64,000 nt of DNA from Phaeosaccion multiseriatum (taxonomy: Eukaryota > Ochrophyta, other classes): positions 3,906,001 to 3,970,000 of the forward strand of contig OZ218951.1 of NCBI GenBank assembly GCA_965112735.1. Direction: 5' to 3'. Under the pieces are notes generated by a model. The model searched no databases and was not told the origin of the DNA. It saw nothing but the letters and a program-made list of their open reading frames with translations. Below, piece by piece: positions 31,461 through 43,729 of the stretch. Position 1 is the stretch's first letter, and every line of letters starts with the position of its first letter. The translations under genes were made by a program, and so were the position numbers.

Positions 31461-34400
31461 ATGATGAACGAAATGTCGGTAGCGCTGCTCTACGTGGCGA
31501 TGCTGGGCATGTGCATGCGCCCGGCGCAAGCCTGGATAGTCCCGCATTGCCCCTCCTCCTTGGCGTCAAGTAGCAGGAGCAGTGGCAGCTCAACGAGAAG
31601 ATCATCCATCGCAGGGGCGTGCAGCGCCAGACAGGTGGGCTCCGCTCCTCCACACACTCCAGTTCTCGGCCCCCTCTACTTGGTCTTCATGCTTAACCCC
31701 ACATCCGCCTCGTATCGTCCCCTCTTTTGATTTGCAGGGGGGAGACGCATTGACAAGCTGCAGGATGAAGAGGCACGAGGGGGCGAGGGGCGAGCGGGGG
31801 GCTTGGTGCCGGCAGCAGAAGCAGAGAGGAAGTGGGTTGCGGAGAGAGGGCACTTTCTGGCAGCAATCGCCTTTGGCCGCGGCCAGCGGGAAGGACAGCA
31901 GCAGCGCTACGGCGGCTATTGGTGTGGACGCTGAGGACGAAGAGGAGTACACCATCAAGCCCGAGTGGACTTTGGAAGAGGACTTGCAGGTAGGGACGCA
32001 TGAATTGAGTGTACCCTGCTAGTACGATATGGGAGCCGAGCTTTCTCTTGTTCGGAGTGCTCACCCTCTGTCCCCTCCTGCCACAGGATGTGTTCTACAT
32101 GCTCTGTGACGAGAAAGACGAGCTCTTGTCGCTGGAGCAGTTCCTGGCCTTCGACGACATCGCTGCGTACATCTCGGACGGGCTGCTGGAGCGTAAGGAG
32201 GTGGAGGACATGTGGGGCAAGCTGCCCAAGGCGGGCGGGGAGGGAGACGACAGAGTGGACAGTGAGGGCTTCGTCGACATCTTTATGCAGGTACGAGAGA
32301 GACGGAGAGATGGCGGCATTATCCACTGCTTTGTGTGTGCTTGTGTGGTAGGTATTGTGCGAAATAGCCAATACGTTTATTGTACAGCGCGTCTTTCCTC
32401 AGGTGGCTGCGCTTCCTGGCAGAGGAGCAGAGGTGGTAGCTAGAGCTAGCTTGGTCTCTGCGAGTTAGAATCAATTGTGCGTGAGGCTGACTGACCTCCC
32501 CTCTTCGCTTGATTTGTATGTACGTCCACGTGTGTAACCAACTCCCCCAAGATTGAGGATCTGTTCGAAGAGGGTGATGAGGACGATGAGGCTAGCGAGG
32601 AGGCCCTGGTTGGGGAGGGAGGGAAGCAACAACAAGCAGCAGCAGTCGGTGGGAGTGCGGCAGGAGCAGCAGTGGGAGGGGGAGTAGGAGTACCAAGCCA
32701 GAAGAAGGAGGAGGAGGAGGAGGAGGAGGAGGAGGAGGAGGAGGAGGACGACGACGACGACGACTCCCTCAAGACAGCGTTCCAGAACCTGCTGAAGGGG
32801 GAGGGGAGGACAGCAGAGGCGCAGCAATACCTCAGTCTCGAGGACGTGCTGCAGTGGGATGAGCTCAAGCAGCTTGTGACGGACATGCAACTGAGCGACC
32901 TCGAAGTGACCAAGATCTTCGAGAGGACCCCCAAGGCCCCGGGCAGCACCGACCGCCTGGACCTGGCGGGATTCACTGCTCTCAACGACGAGGTATGGTG
33001 CGGTGCGACATGAGACATGTGGGGAGGAAGCACAAGTGTTGCTGCTGTTGAGCTGTTGCTGCTGTTGCTATGGTGCTGTTGTAGCCTGTGTAAAACCTCC
33101 TCACGGCCGAATAAATGTAGTGGCCAATAGGCAGGGGTACCTGCGTAGAAGCTGACTTGTCGTTGCCACCCCCCCCCCCCCCCCGCCCCCTTACCTCTCC
33201 GCCATTCAGATTGACGACCTGCTAGAGGGAGATGATAGAGGCATTCCCCCACTAGACTCGGTGGCACCGGTAGCAGCAGCAGCACCAGCAGTAGCAGGGG
33301 CCACCGTTGAGACGCAACGGAAGGGGGCAGCGGAGGAGGAGGAGGAGGGGGAAGAGGAGGAGGGCCAAATAGAAGACGGGAGTGGCCTGACGATGGAGTC
33401 GAATGGACAAGAGGAGGGTGAGGGTGATACTGATGACACGGCTGAACTGGAGGAGCAATTTGTGGCTCTGATGGGCAGCGTGGAGGCGCAAATGACGCTA
33501 CAGGACGTGCTGCAGTGGGAAGAGGTGTCGGGCCTGCTTGCAGAGGGGCAGCTGGAGGAGAAGGAGGTGAAGGACATCTGGGACAAGGTTTCGACGCGCG
33601 GGCTTGTGAATCTCTTTGGGTTCATTGCCTTCAACGACGAGTTAGACGCTCTCTTCACCTACGAAGATGAGGAGGAAGACGAGGAGGACGACGCTCAGCA
33701 GCAGCAGCAGGAGCAGCAGGAGGAGGAGAAGAAGATTCCAAAGAATTTCTCTCGACCTGCGGCGGCGGTGGCAGAACCAGCGGCAGAACCAGCGGCAGAA
33801 GCAGCGGCAGAAGCGGCGCCGGTGGTGAAGGGAGCGACGCCACTGCCTGACATGCGCAGGCCCACTGCAGGTGGGGCAGGAGGGCAGTCAGCACGCAGAG
33901 CCGCGGCCTTTGGAGGGTCAGGCCCGAGTGTGCAAGAGTCCAAGCAGCTCGTCCTGGACCTTGCCAATGCGCAGCTCGCCTCGTGCGGCATCGATACGGA
34001 CGAGGGCAGCAGGAGGGGGCTGCTGAGTGCGGCCGAGAGGCTGTCCCAGGCCTCTGCTGAAGACGGAAACATTGCTGCCTCGGGCGAACTCGACGCTGTC
34101 GAAAACGCGGTGGTGGGCAAGTGGCGGCTGTTGTACACCTCCAGCAAGAGCGTGGAGTACCACTCCGGCCTCACGGGGTTGGCCAACACGCTGCCCAATG
34201 CAAAGTTCCAGGGCTTTACGCAGCTCTTCACTAAAGACGGGTCCTATCAGGACTGCACCTATGTCGAGGAGCTGGACATCGTGGGAGGCAGGTGTGTGTG
34301 TGTGCGTGTGCGTGTGTATGTGTGTGTGTGTGTGTGTGTGCGTGTTATGGGGGGGGGTTATATCTCTCTTTCTTTTCTTCCTTCCTTTCTTGCTCCGCTT

Positions 34401-34811
34401 CACTTGGCAATCCCCTCCTCTATGCTGTGCTCTCTCTGCCTTTCTGCGTTGTCTTGCTTACCCTTTCCTTTCCTCTCCCCCCCCTTCCCCCTCTAATATC
34501 CTTCAATTCCCCCTCCCTCTCCACACACACTCCCCACCCCACCGCCACACCCCAGACGACTGGACGTGAATGTGGACGCCTCCTGGGAGGTGAAGCCCTT
34601 CACGTCCCTCCTCACGGACCGCAACTTCCTTGCTGTGAGCGTGTTCCCAATGAAGGTTCGCTACGGTTTCGTCAAGATCCGAGGGGAGCGTTGGAAGCCC
34701 CTTAGGGCCTTGAACTTGCTTGACTGCATCTATATGGACGATGACTTGAGGGTCATGCGTGGCCAGACCGCACTCACCACCATCTTTGTGTTCAAGAGAG
34801 AACAAGAGTAG
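31461..34811 (+). CDS. Plastid PAP/fibrillin protein with three N-terminal EF-hand-like modules
   Basis: Six exons join in phase: 31461-31634, 31738-31989, 32087-32290, 32552-32992, 33210-34291, 34556-34811; 802 residues. The signal peptide ends AQA and is followed by WIVP and a Ser-rich transit region, a bipartite plastid presequence with Trp at +1. Three related modules follow: ~143-215 (LSLEQFLAFDDIAAYISDGLLERKEVEDMWG), ~281-365 (LSLEDVLQWDELKQLV...LSDLEVTKIF) and ~439-505 (MTLQDVLQWEEVSGLL...LEEKEVKDIWD). Each ends in a phrase like FxAxNDEIDDLFE, and acidic linkers separate them. Residues ~600-800 are a PAP_fibrillin domain (VVGKWRLLYTSSKSVEY ... LDVNVDASWEVKPF ... TTIFVFKRE), a lipocalin-like fold of plastoglobule and thylakoid proteins. 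Likely a plastid lipid-body or membrane protein; the modules may sense calcium or bind a partner, but clear Ca-loop residues are missing. Confidence 0.87.
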
Positions 34812-35075
34812 GGGGTGAATGGTTAGCGAGAACAAAGTAGCTGTCTAAGGAAGTAGCTTTCTAAGAAAGGAGGTCTCAATTAATGAGAGAACAATAGCGG
34901 AACGTCCGTTTGTCGCATCTTACCCCTGCTGGCCGGCCTTGTTGGCATTCATTCACGTCTGAGAATATAAAGGCATGCACGCATGTTTGTGTGTCTTTGT
35001 TAGTGGGGTGTGAGAGATGGAGTGGTGGTGAACCGTGTACATCCATGCACGCACGTACGTTTGCGTCTATTTGTT

Positions 35076-38000
35076 TTAAGTATGGTGGGAGTGGTGGCCG
35101 TGGTGGCCGTGGTGATGACCGTGACCATGACCATGACCATGACCGTGACCATGACCGTGACCATGACCGTGACCATCCGAGGCAGTCTCACTGGCCACAA
35201 AGTCATGCACCCCCACCCGTCTGTCCCTCTCTCTCGGCCACTCGTGCGGATGCTCCTGTTGATGCCTACCAACACCCCCACCACCACCACCACCACCTCC
35301 TCCTCCTCCTCCTACTCCTACTCCTCCTTTCGAGAGCGCCCCGGTCCCACGCATCGACCGATCTCCTTCGTCAATGAGCCTGCCCAGCCTGTCGATGCTC
35401 GCGCTCAACTTCTTCTGCATCGTGTTGCTCACCACCCTCTTGTGACCGAGGGTGGGCGGTACCACAGACACCAACGCTGACCCCTTCTCCTTCCATGTGG
35501 TGCCGCTGCTTAACCCCAAGCTCCACACGCTCTCCATCCCCATGCCCTCCAGCCCTCCTCCTCCTCCTCCTCCTCCCCCTCCCCCCCCGGAGTACACCGA
35601 CCCGGCGACAGAGTCCACCCGCTGACTACTGCTGCTACGGAACGAGTCAATGGAGCAGCCCCCTCCCCCCGCTCCTCTGCCTCCCCCTCTTGGCCCTCCT
35701 TCCGCTCCTCCTCCTCTCATGAGGCTATTACCACCACCGAGGAGACCGAAAGAGGCTCCTCCTCCTCCTCCTCCTCCTCCTCCTCTTCCTCCTCCTCCTC
35801 CTCTTCCTCCTCCTCCTCCTCCTCCTCCTCCTCCTCCTCCTCCTCTTCCTCCTCCTCCTCCCTCTCTCCCCGTTGAGGGCTTTCCTTGCATTTCCGTACC
35901 AAAAGCACCACCAGCACCACCACCACTAGCAGCACCACCACCAGCAGCAAGAGCAGTGTCCACAGCCGCTCTCCCGTCGTCTCCAGTACCTGGCAGGACG
36001 TCTCCCTCACCGGCCGGCGTGCCAATGGGGGGCAGGCTCACAGCGCTCTGCGAAGAGGCCAAGTTCCCCTCCACCCCCTTCTCGATGCCGCCACTGGCGC
36101 CCGCCCCCCCCCCTCCTCCTCCCATCCCCCCTCCACTGCGGTGATGCTTTCTCCTGCGGCGCGCGGCGACTTGGCGAGCCGAGGGTTTGATACTGTTACG
36201 CGTCCTCAGGCTTCTGCCGCCCCCCGAGGCCACGCTGGTCTGGGACGGCTGCGAGAGCTGATTGTTGTGGAGCAAGGCATCTTGCTGCTTGTCCTGCTGC
36301 TTGCGGCGGTCTACCTCTGCGGCGACAACTTCACAGCGGGCGGTGTCGGTTTGTTCCAACTCGTCCACATCCACCACAAAATTCCATCTGCAGTAGGGAG
36401 ATGGGACGGGATGGCAATGGACGGGATGGCAATGGACGGCGTGGGAGAGGGTGACCGTGTCAGAGCGTGGCAGACAGGGCGTCATTTAGATGTTCGAACT
36501 CTGACTGAGTGACTGACTGAGTTCCCATCCGTCCGTCATTCCTTCCTTCCTTCCGTCCTTCCTCCCTTCGTTCGTTCGTTCCTTCCTTCCTTCGTTCCTT
36601 CCTTCCTTCCTTCCTTCCTTCCTTCCTTCCTTCCTTCCTTCCTTCCTTCCTTCCTTCCTTCATTCCTTCCTCCCTCCCTCCCCCTTCCCTCCCTCCCTCC
36701 CTCCCCCCCTCCCTCCCTCCTACTGACCGAGGGTTAGGCGCGTGAGGCATGAGTGCCTGCAAAAGTAGCCCTTGCGGTCTGCCTTCCATCGTCCACGCCT
36801 TGACGCAGCGATCGGTGCTGGCGGTGAGCAGCGCCACAGGCTTAGCTGCGGCCTTGTGTACAAGGAACACAGCGTCGTCGTGGGCATTCTCTGTGGCATA
36901 GGGAGAGAGGGAGGGGCAGAGAAGGGGAAAGTGAGGGAAGAAGAGAGAGAGAGAGGTTAGCGCTAAAGTCAAGAAGCGAGACGACACGAGCAGTACAGAG
37001 GAAGGCAGCGCTCCACCCTCTCTCTCTCTGCAGGTCAAGGCAAAGTGAAGGCAAGAGGAAAGCGAGTCAAGTTCACTCTCCGTGCTGGGAGGCAGCCTGC
37101 TTGCTTCCCTTCCCTCCCTTCCCCTTCCCTTCCCTCTTCTCCCTACCCCCACCGTCTCCTCCTCCTTCCTACCCCCACCGTCTCCTCCTCCTCCTCCTCC
37201 TCCTCCTCCTCCTCCTCCTCCTCCTCCTTCTCCTTCTCCTCCTCCTCCGCCTCCTCCGCCTCCTCCTCCTTCTCCTCCTCCTCCTCCTCCTCCTCCTCCT
37301 CCTCCTCCTCCTCCTCCTCCTCCTCCTCCTCCTCCTCCTCCTGCTCCTCCTCCTCCTCCTTCTCCGCCTCCTCCTCCTCCTCCTCCTCCTCCTCCTCCCT
37401 CTCACCTACGCCCCACAGAAAGTCGACCGAGTCTGCCTCGTAGGCCTTGTCGAAGTTCAACCCCCCACTCAGCCTCCTCCAATCCGCCTCCTCATTCACG
37501 GCCTTGCCCGTGGGGTTGCGCAGCACAGAGCCGGCGGGGGGTGCCTTACATGGCCTCATGTTCATCTCCGTCAGCGCTCTGCCAATGCTCCACCCCCTTA
37601 GGTGGCCCATCTCGTCACCCGTCACCACCATATGACTCTCTGCGTGCCATACAGCCGAGAGCAGGGGCACTAAGGGGGGAGGCTTGTTGTTGTTGTTGTT
37701 GTTGTTGTTGTCATCGTCGTCGTCCTTGTTGTTGTTGCCACTCCCTGTAGGACCACCATGTGATGGGTGTGAGGGGGGGAGGCGTGGGAAGGACCGCCAC
37801 ACGCTGTAGTCCTCCTCGGGGGGCGGCTTTGTCTCGCCCGACAAAATGCTGCTGCTGACGCTGTTGTCGGTGCTGTGGAGAGAGGCTACGTGGGCCGCCC
37901 CTACCCCTCCCCCCATCCCGCTGAGCGCATCTGCTGCCTTCTCGCCTGACTTGTTGCCCCCTCTCCTACCGGCCTTTGTCTTGTCCGTCGTCCCTTTTCC

Positions 38001-39813
38001 CCTCCCTTTCTGCAGCCGCTCCCCCTGCGCCGGGGTTTGACTCGGACTGACACTCTGATTCTGAGAAGCGCTGCTCTGCTCCTCCCCCCCGGCCTCATCA
38101 TCATCAGCACCATCACCACCATCAGCATCATCATCATCTTCATCATCACCATCCTCCTCCTCTTCCTCCTCCTCCTCATCCTCCTCCTCCGCCTCCTCCT
38201 CCTCCTCCTCCTCCTCCTCCTCCTCCTCCTCCTCCCCCTCGCCTCCCCCGTCCCCCCCCTCGCCCTCGCAAGAAGAAGAGGAAGACGAACGAGCAGAAGC
38301 CCCTCCCCCTCCCCCCCCCCCTCCCCCCCTCGCCCCTGCTCCCTCCGAAGCAAGCGCGGCCTTTGCCTTCCTGAGCGCATCCACCGCAGACTTGGGTCTC
38401 AGTAGAGGATACTCCATTGTCTGCTCTCCCCAAAACACCGCGTCGCGCGGCGGCGCATTGGGCCATGTCAAGATACACTTATCTTCCCTCGCCATCAACG
38501 CATCCACCACCCACACTCGACACATTCCGTCCGAGCAGGTGACGAGCAGCAGCGGGTACGGATCTAAGAAACACATACTGCTGACGGTGTAGTATGGGTT
38601 ACTATCCGCCTCCACACCACCAACACTCACACCCACACTACTACCGCCCAACCCGCTGGCCCCCAATGCCGATGACGACGTCGATGATGATGTCGAAGTC
38701 AAGGTCGACGTCGAAGTCGAAGTCTGCTTCCCCACCACCTCCGCCACCCGGCCCGTCGCAAAGTTCCAAATAGAGATGCCGTCCTCTCCCGACCGACTCG
38801 AAGTGGCCAGGCTTTGCGTGACGTAACTCACGGCAAGGCTCGACATGTCTTCATAGTGCGAGTGCCCGTCTTGAAAAGTGGTCAGCACCACTGCCACTTC
38901 AGCGTCCATCTCATCATAACACAGCAGCTCCCCATCCCTACACGCCACCACCACCGCCTTCTCCTGATCGACATATCGCACGTCCACAATCGGGGAGGCG
39001 TGTCGGTCTCCGAGCTTCTTCATCCTGGCCCCGTTGCGGTAGTTGAACACGCCCACGTGGCCACGCACATCCCCCACCACGAACTTTCTCTCTCTGTCGT
39101 CCAAGCACAGGCAGGTGATGTCCCCGGTGGTTAAGTCGGGGAACATTATCTTGAGTGTGCCTGTCAGGGCATCCCACACCTTGGGAGGAGGAGGAGGAGG
39201 AGGAGGAGGAGGGGGAGGGAGAGGGGGGGGGGGAGGGAGAGGGAGAGGAGGAGGAAGAGGGGAAGGAGGGGCAGGAGGAGGAGGAGGAGGAGGAGGAGGA
39301 GGAGGAGGAGGAGGAGGAGGAGGAGGAGGAGGAGGAGGAGGAGGAGGAGGAGGAGGAAGGAGGAGAGGGGGGAAGGGGAGGAAGAGAAAGGAGGAGAGGG
39401 GGGAAGGGGAGGAAGAGAAAGGAGGGGAGAAGGAGGCGGAGTACAGGAGTAAGTGTGTGAGTGGGTGAGTGAGTGGTGGGTGATTCGGCGAGTGAGTGGG
39501 TGGGTGGATGGGTAAGTGTGTGGGTGAGTGAGTGAGTGAATTAGTGAGTGAGGGATGGAGTGAGTCCTTTCCTCCGTCCGTCCGTCCGTCCGTCCCTCCC
39601 TTCCTGCCTCCCTCCCTCCCTCCCTCCCTCCCTCCCTCCCTACCCTCACCTTGACTGTCCGTTCTGTAGCTGTGAGAATGCTGAGGGAGGTGGCGTTGAA
39701 GGCCGCTGCCGATATGGGGAACTTGTCAGTGATAGGGTCGTTAAGGTGTCGGTGTTGGTCGAAGTGGTGAAGTTTGCGCCCCCGAGCAACCACCACGCGG
39801 AAGTCGTCCTCCT

Positions 39814-39846
<33 letters not shown>

Positions 39847-42800
39847 GTGAGAGAGAGAGCAGAAAAGAGCGCCAAGACCTACGCACAAACAAAGCCACCA
39901 ACAATGACGAGGGTGTTCAAATCGCTCCCTCCCTCCCTCCATCTTACCTGATTGAACCTGGTGGGAGGAAGTCTGCAGTGTATGAAGCATGAGGTGCTTA
40001 TGTTCCGTGTCAAGTCATCCTCCTCTTGGTCCTGGAAGGGAAGGGAAGAGAAGGGGAGGGAAGGGAAAGGAAAGGAAGGCTCAGCACATTGATAAGCAGC
40101 ACACACACGTACAGTAAGGCTTAGCTGGCTCCCTCTCATCAACAGATCACAACACACAACACACAGACGAAAAGACCAAGAAGAACAAGTCTGTTGTTTG
40201 CGTGCATGCGTGTGTGCGTGCGTGCGTGCGTATTTCAAAGAGGGCCCACATACGGCCTTTCCTCTTCTCTCCCTCGGATCTCGATCGAAAGAGGGCACAC
40301 TCATACAGACGGGCCTTCCCTCCCCTCCCTCTCCCCTCCCCCCCCCCCCCCCTTTCTCTCTCTCCATCTCCCCTCACCTGCTGGACCGTCTGCACACACT
40401 TAAAGTTGCGGAGGTCCCAAATCTTCACCACCCCACTCGCGTCCGTCGTGATAAGCTCCGGCGTGCCGGGAACCGTCTGACACCCCACCAGACTCGCTGA
40501 GTGCCCTTTGAGCTTGTACAGCAGCGAGTTCACAAAGGGGCTCCACACGTAGGCTTCATGATCGAAGCCGGCGCTCACGAGACAGCGGTAGTCACTGCTG
40601 TAAGAGAGGGCGAAGACGCCTTTGTTGTGGGCGGTGAGGGTGTGTAACGGTTTCTCGGTGTAGGTGTCCCACACGCGGATGCCCTTGTCTAGGGAGGCGG
40701 ACACAAGATTGTTGAGACGGTCCTGTATGATGCATTGATTCATGCAATGGTTGATTGGTTGATTGGTTGATTGGTTGATTTCACACACATAGGCACACAC
40801 ACACGGAGACAGAGACAGAGGGAAGGAGGGAAGGAGGGAGGGACGGAGAAGGAGAGAGAGGGAGGGAGAGAGACAGGAAGGGAAGGACGGGAAGGGAGGG
40901 AGGAAGGGAGGGAAGGGGGGAGGGAAGGAGGGAGGGAGAGGAGAGGAGTGATCAACTCACAGAAGGCCGAGGGGAGGAACAGGAGTACCCCCACAGGCAA
41001 AGCCTCTACCACCAAAAGTCAAACGCCTCTCTCTCAAAATATCGTACCGTGCCCACCCCACCCTCCCTCCCTCCATCCCCCCTCCCTCTTTCCTTCCCTC
41101 CGCCCCTTCTCCCCAGCCTCTCCCTCCCTTGCTCCCTCTCCCCCTCCCTCCCTCCTCTCTCCTCTCCCCTCTCTCCTCTCCCCGCCCCCCCTTCTGTACT
41201 ACCAACTCGCTCACCATGACAATCATACTCATGACGATATCTGTGTGCCCTTTGAGCGTCACAAGCTCCTGACGCTCGTCAATGTCCCATCCGTGTATGT
41301 CGCCATTTGCGCTGCCGGAGTACAACATGTTTTGTGAGCCGTTCCAACACACGCTCATCTGAGGAGAGCGGGTGGGCCACTTGCTGCGAATGGTGTAGTG
41401 GCGGATCTGTGGGACGTCGTCGAGGTTCCAGCGCGTCATTGTCATCTCTGTTGTGTACGTGAGGAGGAGGAGGAGAAGGAGGGGGAGGAGGGGGGGGTGC
41501 AGGAGGAGGAGGAGGAGGGGGGGGAGGAGGAGAAGAAGAAGAAGAAGAAGAAGAAGAAGAAGAAGAAGGAGGAGGAGGAGGAGGAGGAGGAGGAGGAGGA
41601 GGAGGAGAAGATGGAGGAAGAGGAGGGAGAGAAGGAGGGTGAGAGGGTTAGGGGGGCCTCAATCAACCAATCATCAATGTACGAGGATAGATAGACCAGA
41701 GGATGTATACACACATACACATACACATACAGAGGGGTATATATATACACACACAAACATACACATACCCGCCGTGCACGTGACGAGGGTATGGCTCGTA
41801 TCCACATAAGCCATGGCCAGAGGGGCGGCGTGCAGCTGCAGCTTGGCCATCACCTTCCAGTTGGAGGCGTTGTAGATGCTGATCACCGGGTTATACTCCT
41901 GTGAGTACGTAAGTCAATGGGTAGGTGTGAGAGTGGTGTCAGGGTTTGAGTGGGAGAGTGGGCGGTGGAAGGGTGGCCGGCCCCACAGCCCCACAGTCAC
42001 ACGCTAAGTCCGCCAAGGGTGGGGAGGGAGTATGGCCAGTTGCGAGGAAGAGTGCAGCGGGGGGAGGGGGCTTCCTCCCATCCACTCTCCTCCTCCTCCT
42101 CCTCCTCCTCCTCCTCCTCCTCCTCCTCCTCCTCCTCCTCCTCCTCCTCCTCCTCCTCCTCCTCCTCCTCCTCCTCCTCCCCCTCCCCCTCCTCCTCTTC
42201 CTCCTCCTCCTCCTCCTTCACTAAAGAGGAGGAGAGGAAACAAAACAGACCTGAATGACGCACAACGCTTGGCTGCTAGGGATGAAGCAAAACGAGTCCA
42301 CGGTCTCTGCCTGCTGCCTGCTGCCGTGGTTGGCGGCGCTGGGGAGCTCCACTTGTTTGGGGCTGGGCCGGTACTCGGGAAAGTGATCAATGCTGAGCTG
42401 CTTGTGGTGGTGCTGGGCCTTCTCCACGATGAAGCGCGTGAACTCGTCCCACTCCATGATACCGTCTCCGTTGATGTCCACTTCCTTGAATAGCTCCATA
42501 AGGTTGGACACGATCTCCTCTCTATCCACAACCTCCTTGGCCACCCCGTCCAGCTGCTGGGACGCTCGCTGCGGGTAGTCCTCACCTCCTCGCCCCCCTC
42601 CCCCCCCTCCTCCTCCCTCCCCGTCGTATCCTCCTCCTCCACCTCCTCCTCCTGCACCATCTGCGTGCGACTGATTACTGCCGTTCTGGTGGTGGTCCAC
42701 TACTCGTAGATTGGAGGGCAGGTGCATTTCCATGATGGACACAAAGTCCTCCACGTCAACTGCGTCTCCTGCGTCGTGGAACTGTCTCTTGATGGCGGCC

Positions 42801-43234
42801 ATCTCCGAGCTGTTCAGGCTCATCAAGAGCGACACGCTGAGCTTCTCCCGCATGAGCTTCTTCTCTCTGTACCCGGACAGTCTCGCTCCCTCCCTGGAGG
42901 ACTCCTTTTCAGGGTCCTCTACCCGCTTGGTCCGTGTATGGACCTGGGAAGCGTACATACAGTAAGGTCAGTGGTTTGGTCGGTATTGAGGTCACTGGTT
43001 TGGTGCTCTCGAGAGCGAACAGGCACGCAGCAACGAGCATATCCAGCTAACAAGAGAGTGGGCGAGATGCAGGGATGAAGCCATGGGAGGGGGGGGGGCG
43101 CCGGATGTGGACGAGGGTGCCGTTTCCCTCACACTTACCATCTTCAAGACCTCCTGCCTCCTCTGCTCCAGCAGCTTCCGCAGCTCGTCGCTGCTCTTCA
43201 GCGCCATCAAGGCGGCAGACGGCTTGGGCACCAT
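35076..43234 (-). CDS. EF-hand + WD40 repeat protein (WDR49/WDR64/EFCAB8-like)
   Basis: Ten exons join in phase: 43234-43139, 42943-42251, 41898-41769, 41447-41215, 40722-40378, 40031-39948, 39814-39650, 39179-37406, 36890-36728, 36387-35076; 1664 residues. The N-terminal part has an EF-hand pair: a degenerate loop (DAGDAVDVEDFVSIME) and a canonical one, DINGDGIMEWDEF. WD40 repeats follow (GSANGDIHGWDID, SLDKGIRVWDTYTEKPLHTLTAH, TDASGVVKIWDLRNFKCVQTV, GDVRGHVGVFNYRNG, GEDGISIWNFATGRV, STDRCVKAWTMEG). Poly-Glu/Ser/Asp inserts interrupt the later repeats. The last 470 residues are disordered and Gly-rich; a short helix KRVVSNTMQKKLSASIDRLG is the only structured-looking part, and the chain ends in a Gly-His repeat. 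Animal relatives are linked to cilia and flagella, so a flagellar role is plausible. The start at 43234 could be preceded by further 5' exons. Confidence 0.85.
35113..35176. repeat. Hexamer-type repeat (ATGACC/GTGACC) coding for the Gly-His tail
   Basis: About ten 6-bp units inside the last exon of the EF-hand/WD40 gene; on the minus strand they read GGTCAT/GGTCAC, giving Gly-His pairs. Confidence 0.93.
36541..36720. repeat. (TTCC)n / (CTCC)n microsatellite, intron 9 of the EF-hand/WD40 gene
   Basis: Purine (GGAA/GGAG) on the coding strand; begins within ten bases of the donor at 36727. Confidence 0.95.
37185..37399. repeat. (TCC)n microsatellite, intron 8 of the EF-hand/WD40 gene
   Basis: About 70 TCC units with few interruptions, starting directly after the donor (37405) on the coding strand as (GGA)n. 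The frame stays open through it, so intron retention would add a long poly-Glu stretch. Confidence 0.95.
39183..39429. repeat. (GGA)n microsatellite, intron 7 of the EF-hand/WD40 gene
   Basis: Pyrimidine on the coding strand and abutting the acceptor (39180). The donor end of the same intron (39598-39649) is (GGGA)n on the coding strand. Confidence 0.95.
41461..41634. repeat. (GGA)n/(GAA)n microsatellite, intron 3 of the EF-hand/WD40 gene
   Basis: Reads (TCC)/(TTC) on the coding strand and lies against the acceptor at 41448; the donor half is a TG/TA-rich repeat instead. Confidence 0.93.
42088..42221. repeat. (TCC)n microsatellite, intron 2 of the EF-hand/WD40 gene
   Basis: About 40 units; purine (GGA) on the coding strand, starting ~30 nt after the donor at 42250. 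Confidence 0.95.
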
Positions 43235-43729
43235 CTTGCTCACCACAAACTCTATTTCCTCCTTCTTTCAACTAATTAAGCCATTGCTGGCAAGGGAGAA
43301 ACTCTTCCTGCAATGCGGAGGTGTGTCTACTGCCTTCTCATGCCCATTTCTCTGCTGTCAAGGTTTTTCATTTTCAGTCCGTGTCAACTGCCCGAGTGCG
43401 AGTTTCAGCTCATTCATCTCTTCAGCCCCCTCGGGGCCACCCCCGCCGACCCTCCCTCTTCGCTACTCGAGAAGTGCCGTACTTCAGTGCACAAGGGGTT
43501 AGCTGAATGCTGTTATTGCTAAGAGTCTGCACCTGATTTGCTACTGCCGATTCCAAGCACCGGAACTGCTTGTCTTGATCTGCTGCTCGAGCGAGAGAAC
43601 GGAGGGGACGAGAGATCCAGGGTGGGAGGCGAGCCCCAGCGCCAGGGTTGGCCGCTGCTGCTGCTTCTTTGGGTAGCGCGGCACTCCTCCTTGCATTTTC
43701 TGCTCGTCTGAGAGAGGCGCGCGCCAATC
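43235..43729. promoter_or_regulatory. Divergent promoter region, EF-hand/WD40 gene / SF3B1
   Basis: 495 bp between opposite start codons. The SF3B1-proximal half is GC-rich (43560-43729) and the other half has CT/TTTCA-rich text. No defined element recognised. Confidence 0.45.

Noticed and set aside
35650-36144. Proline-rich plus-strand frame opposite the EF-hand/WD40 gene
   Set aside because: Shadow of TCC repeats; the minus strand carries the phased exons.
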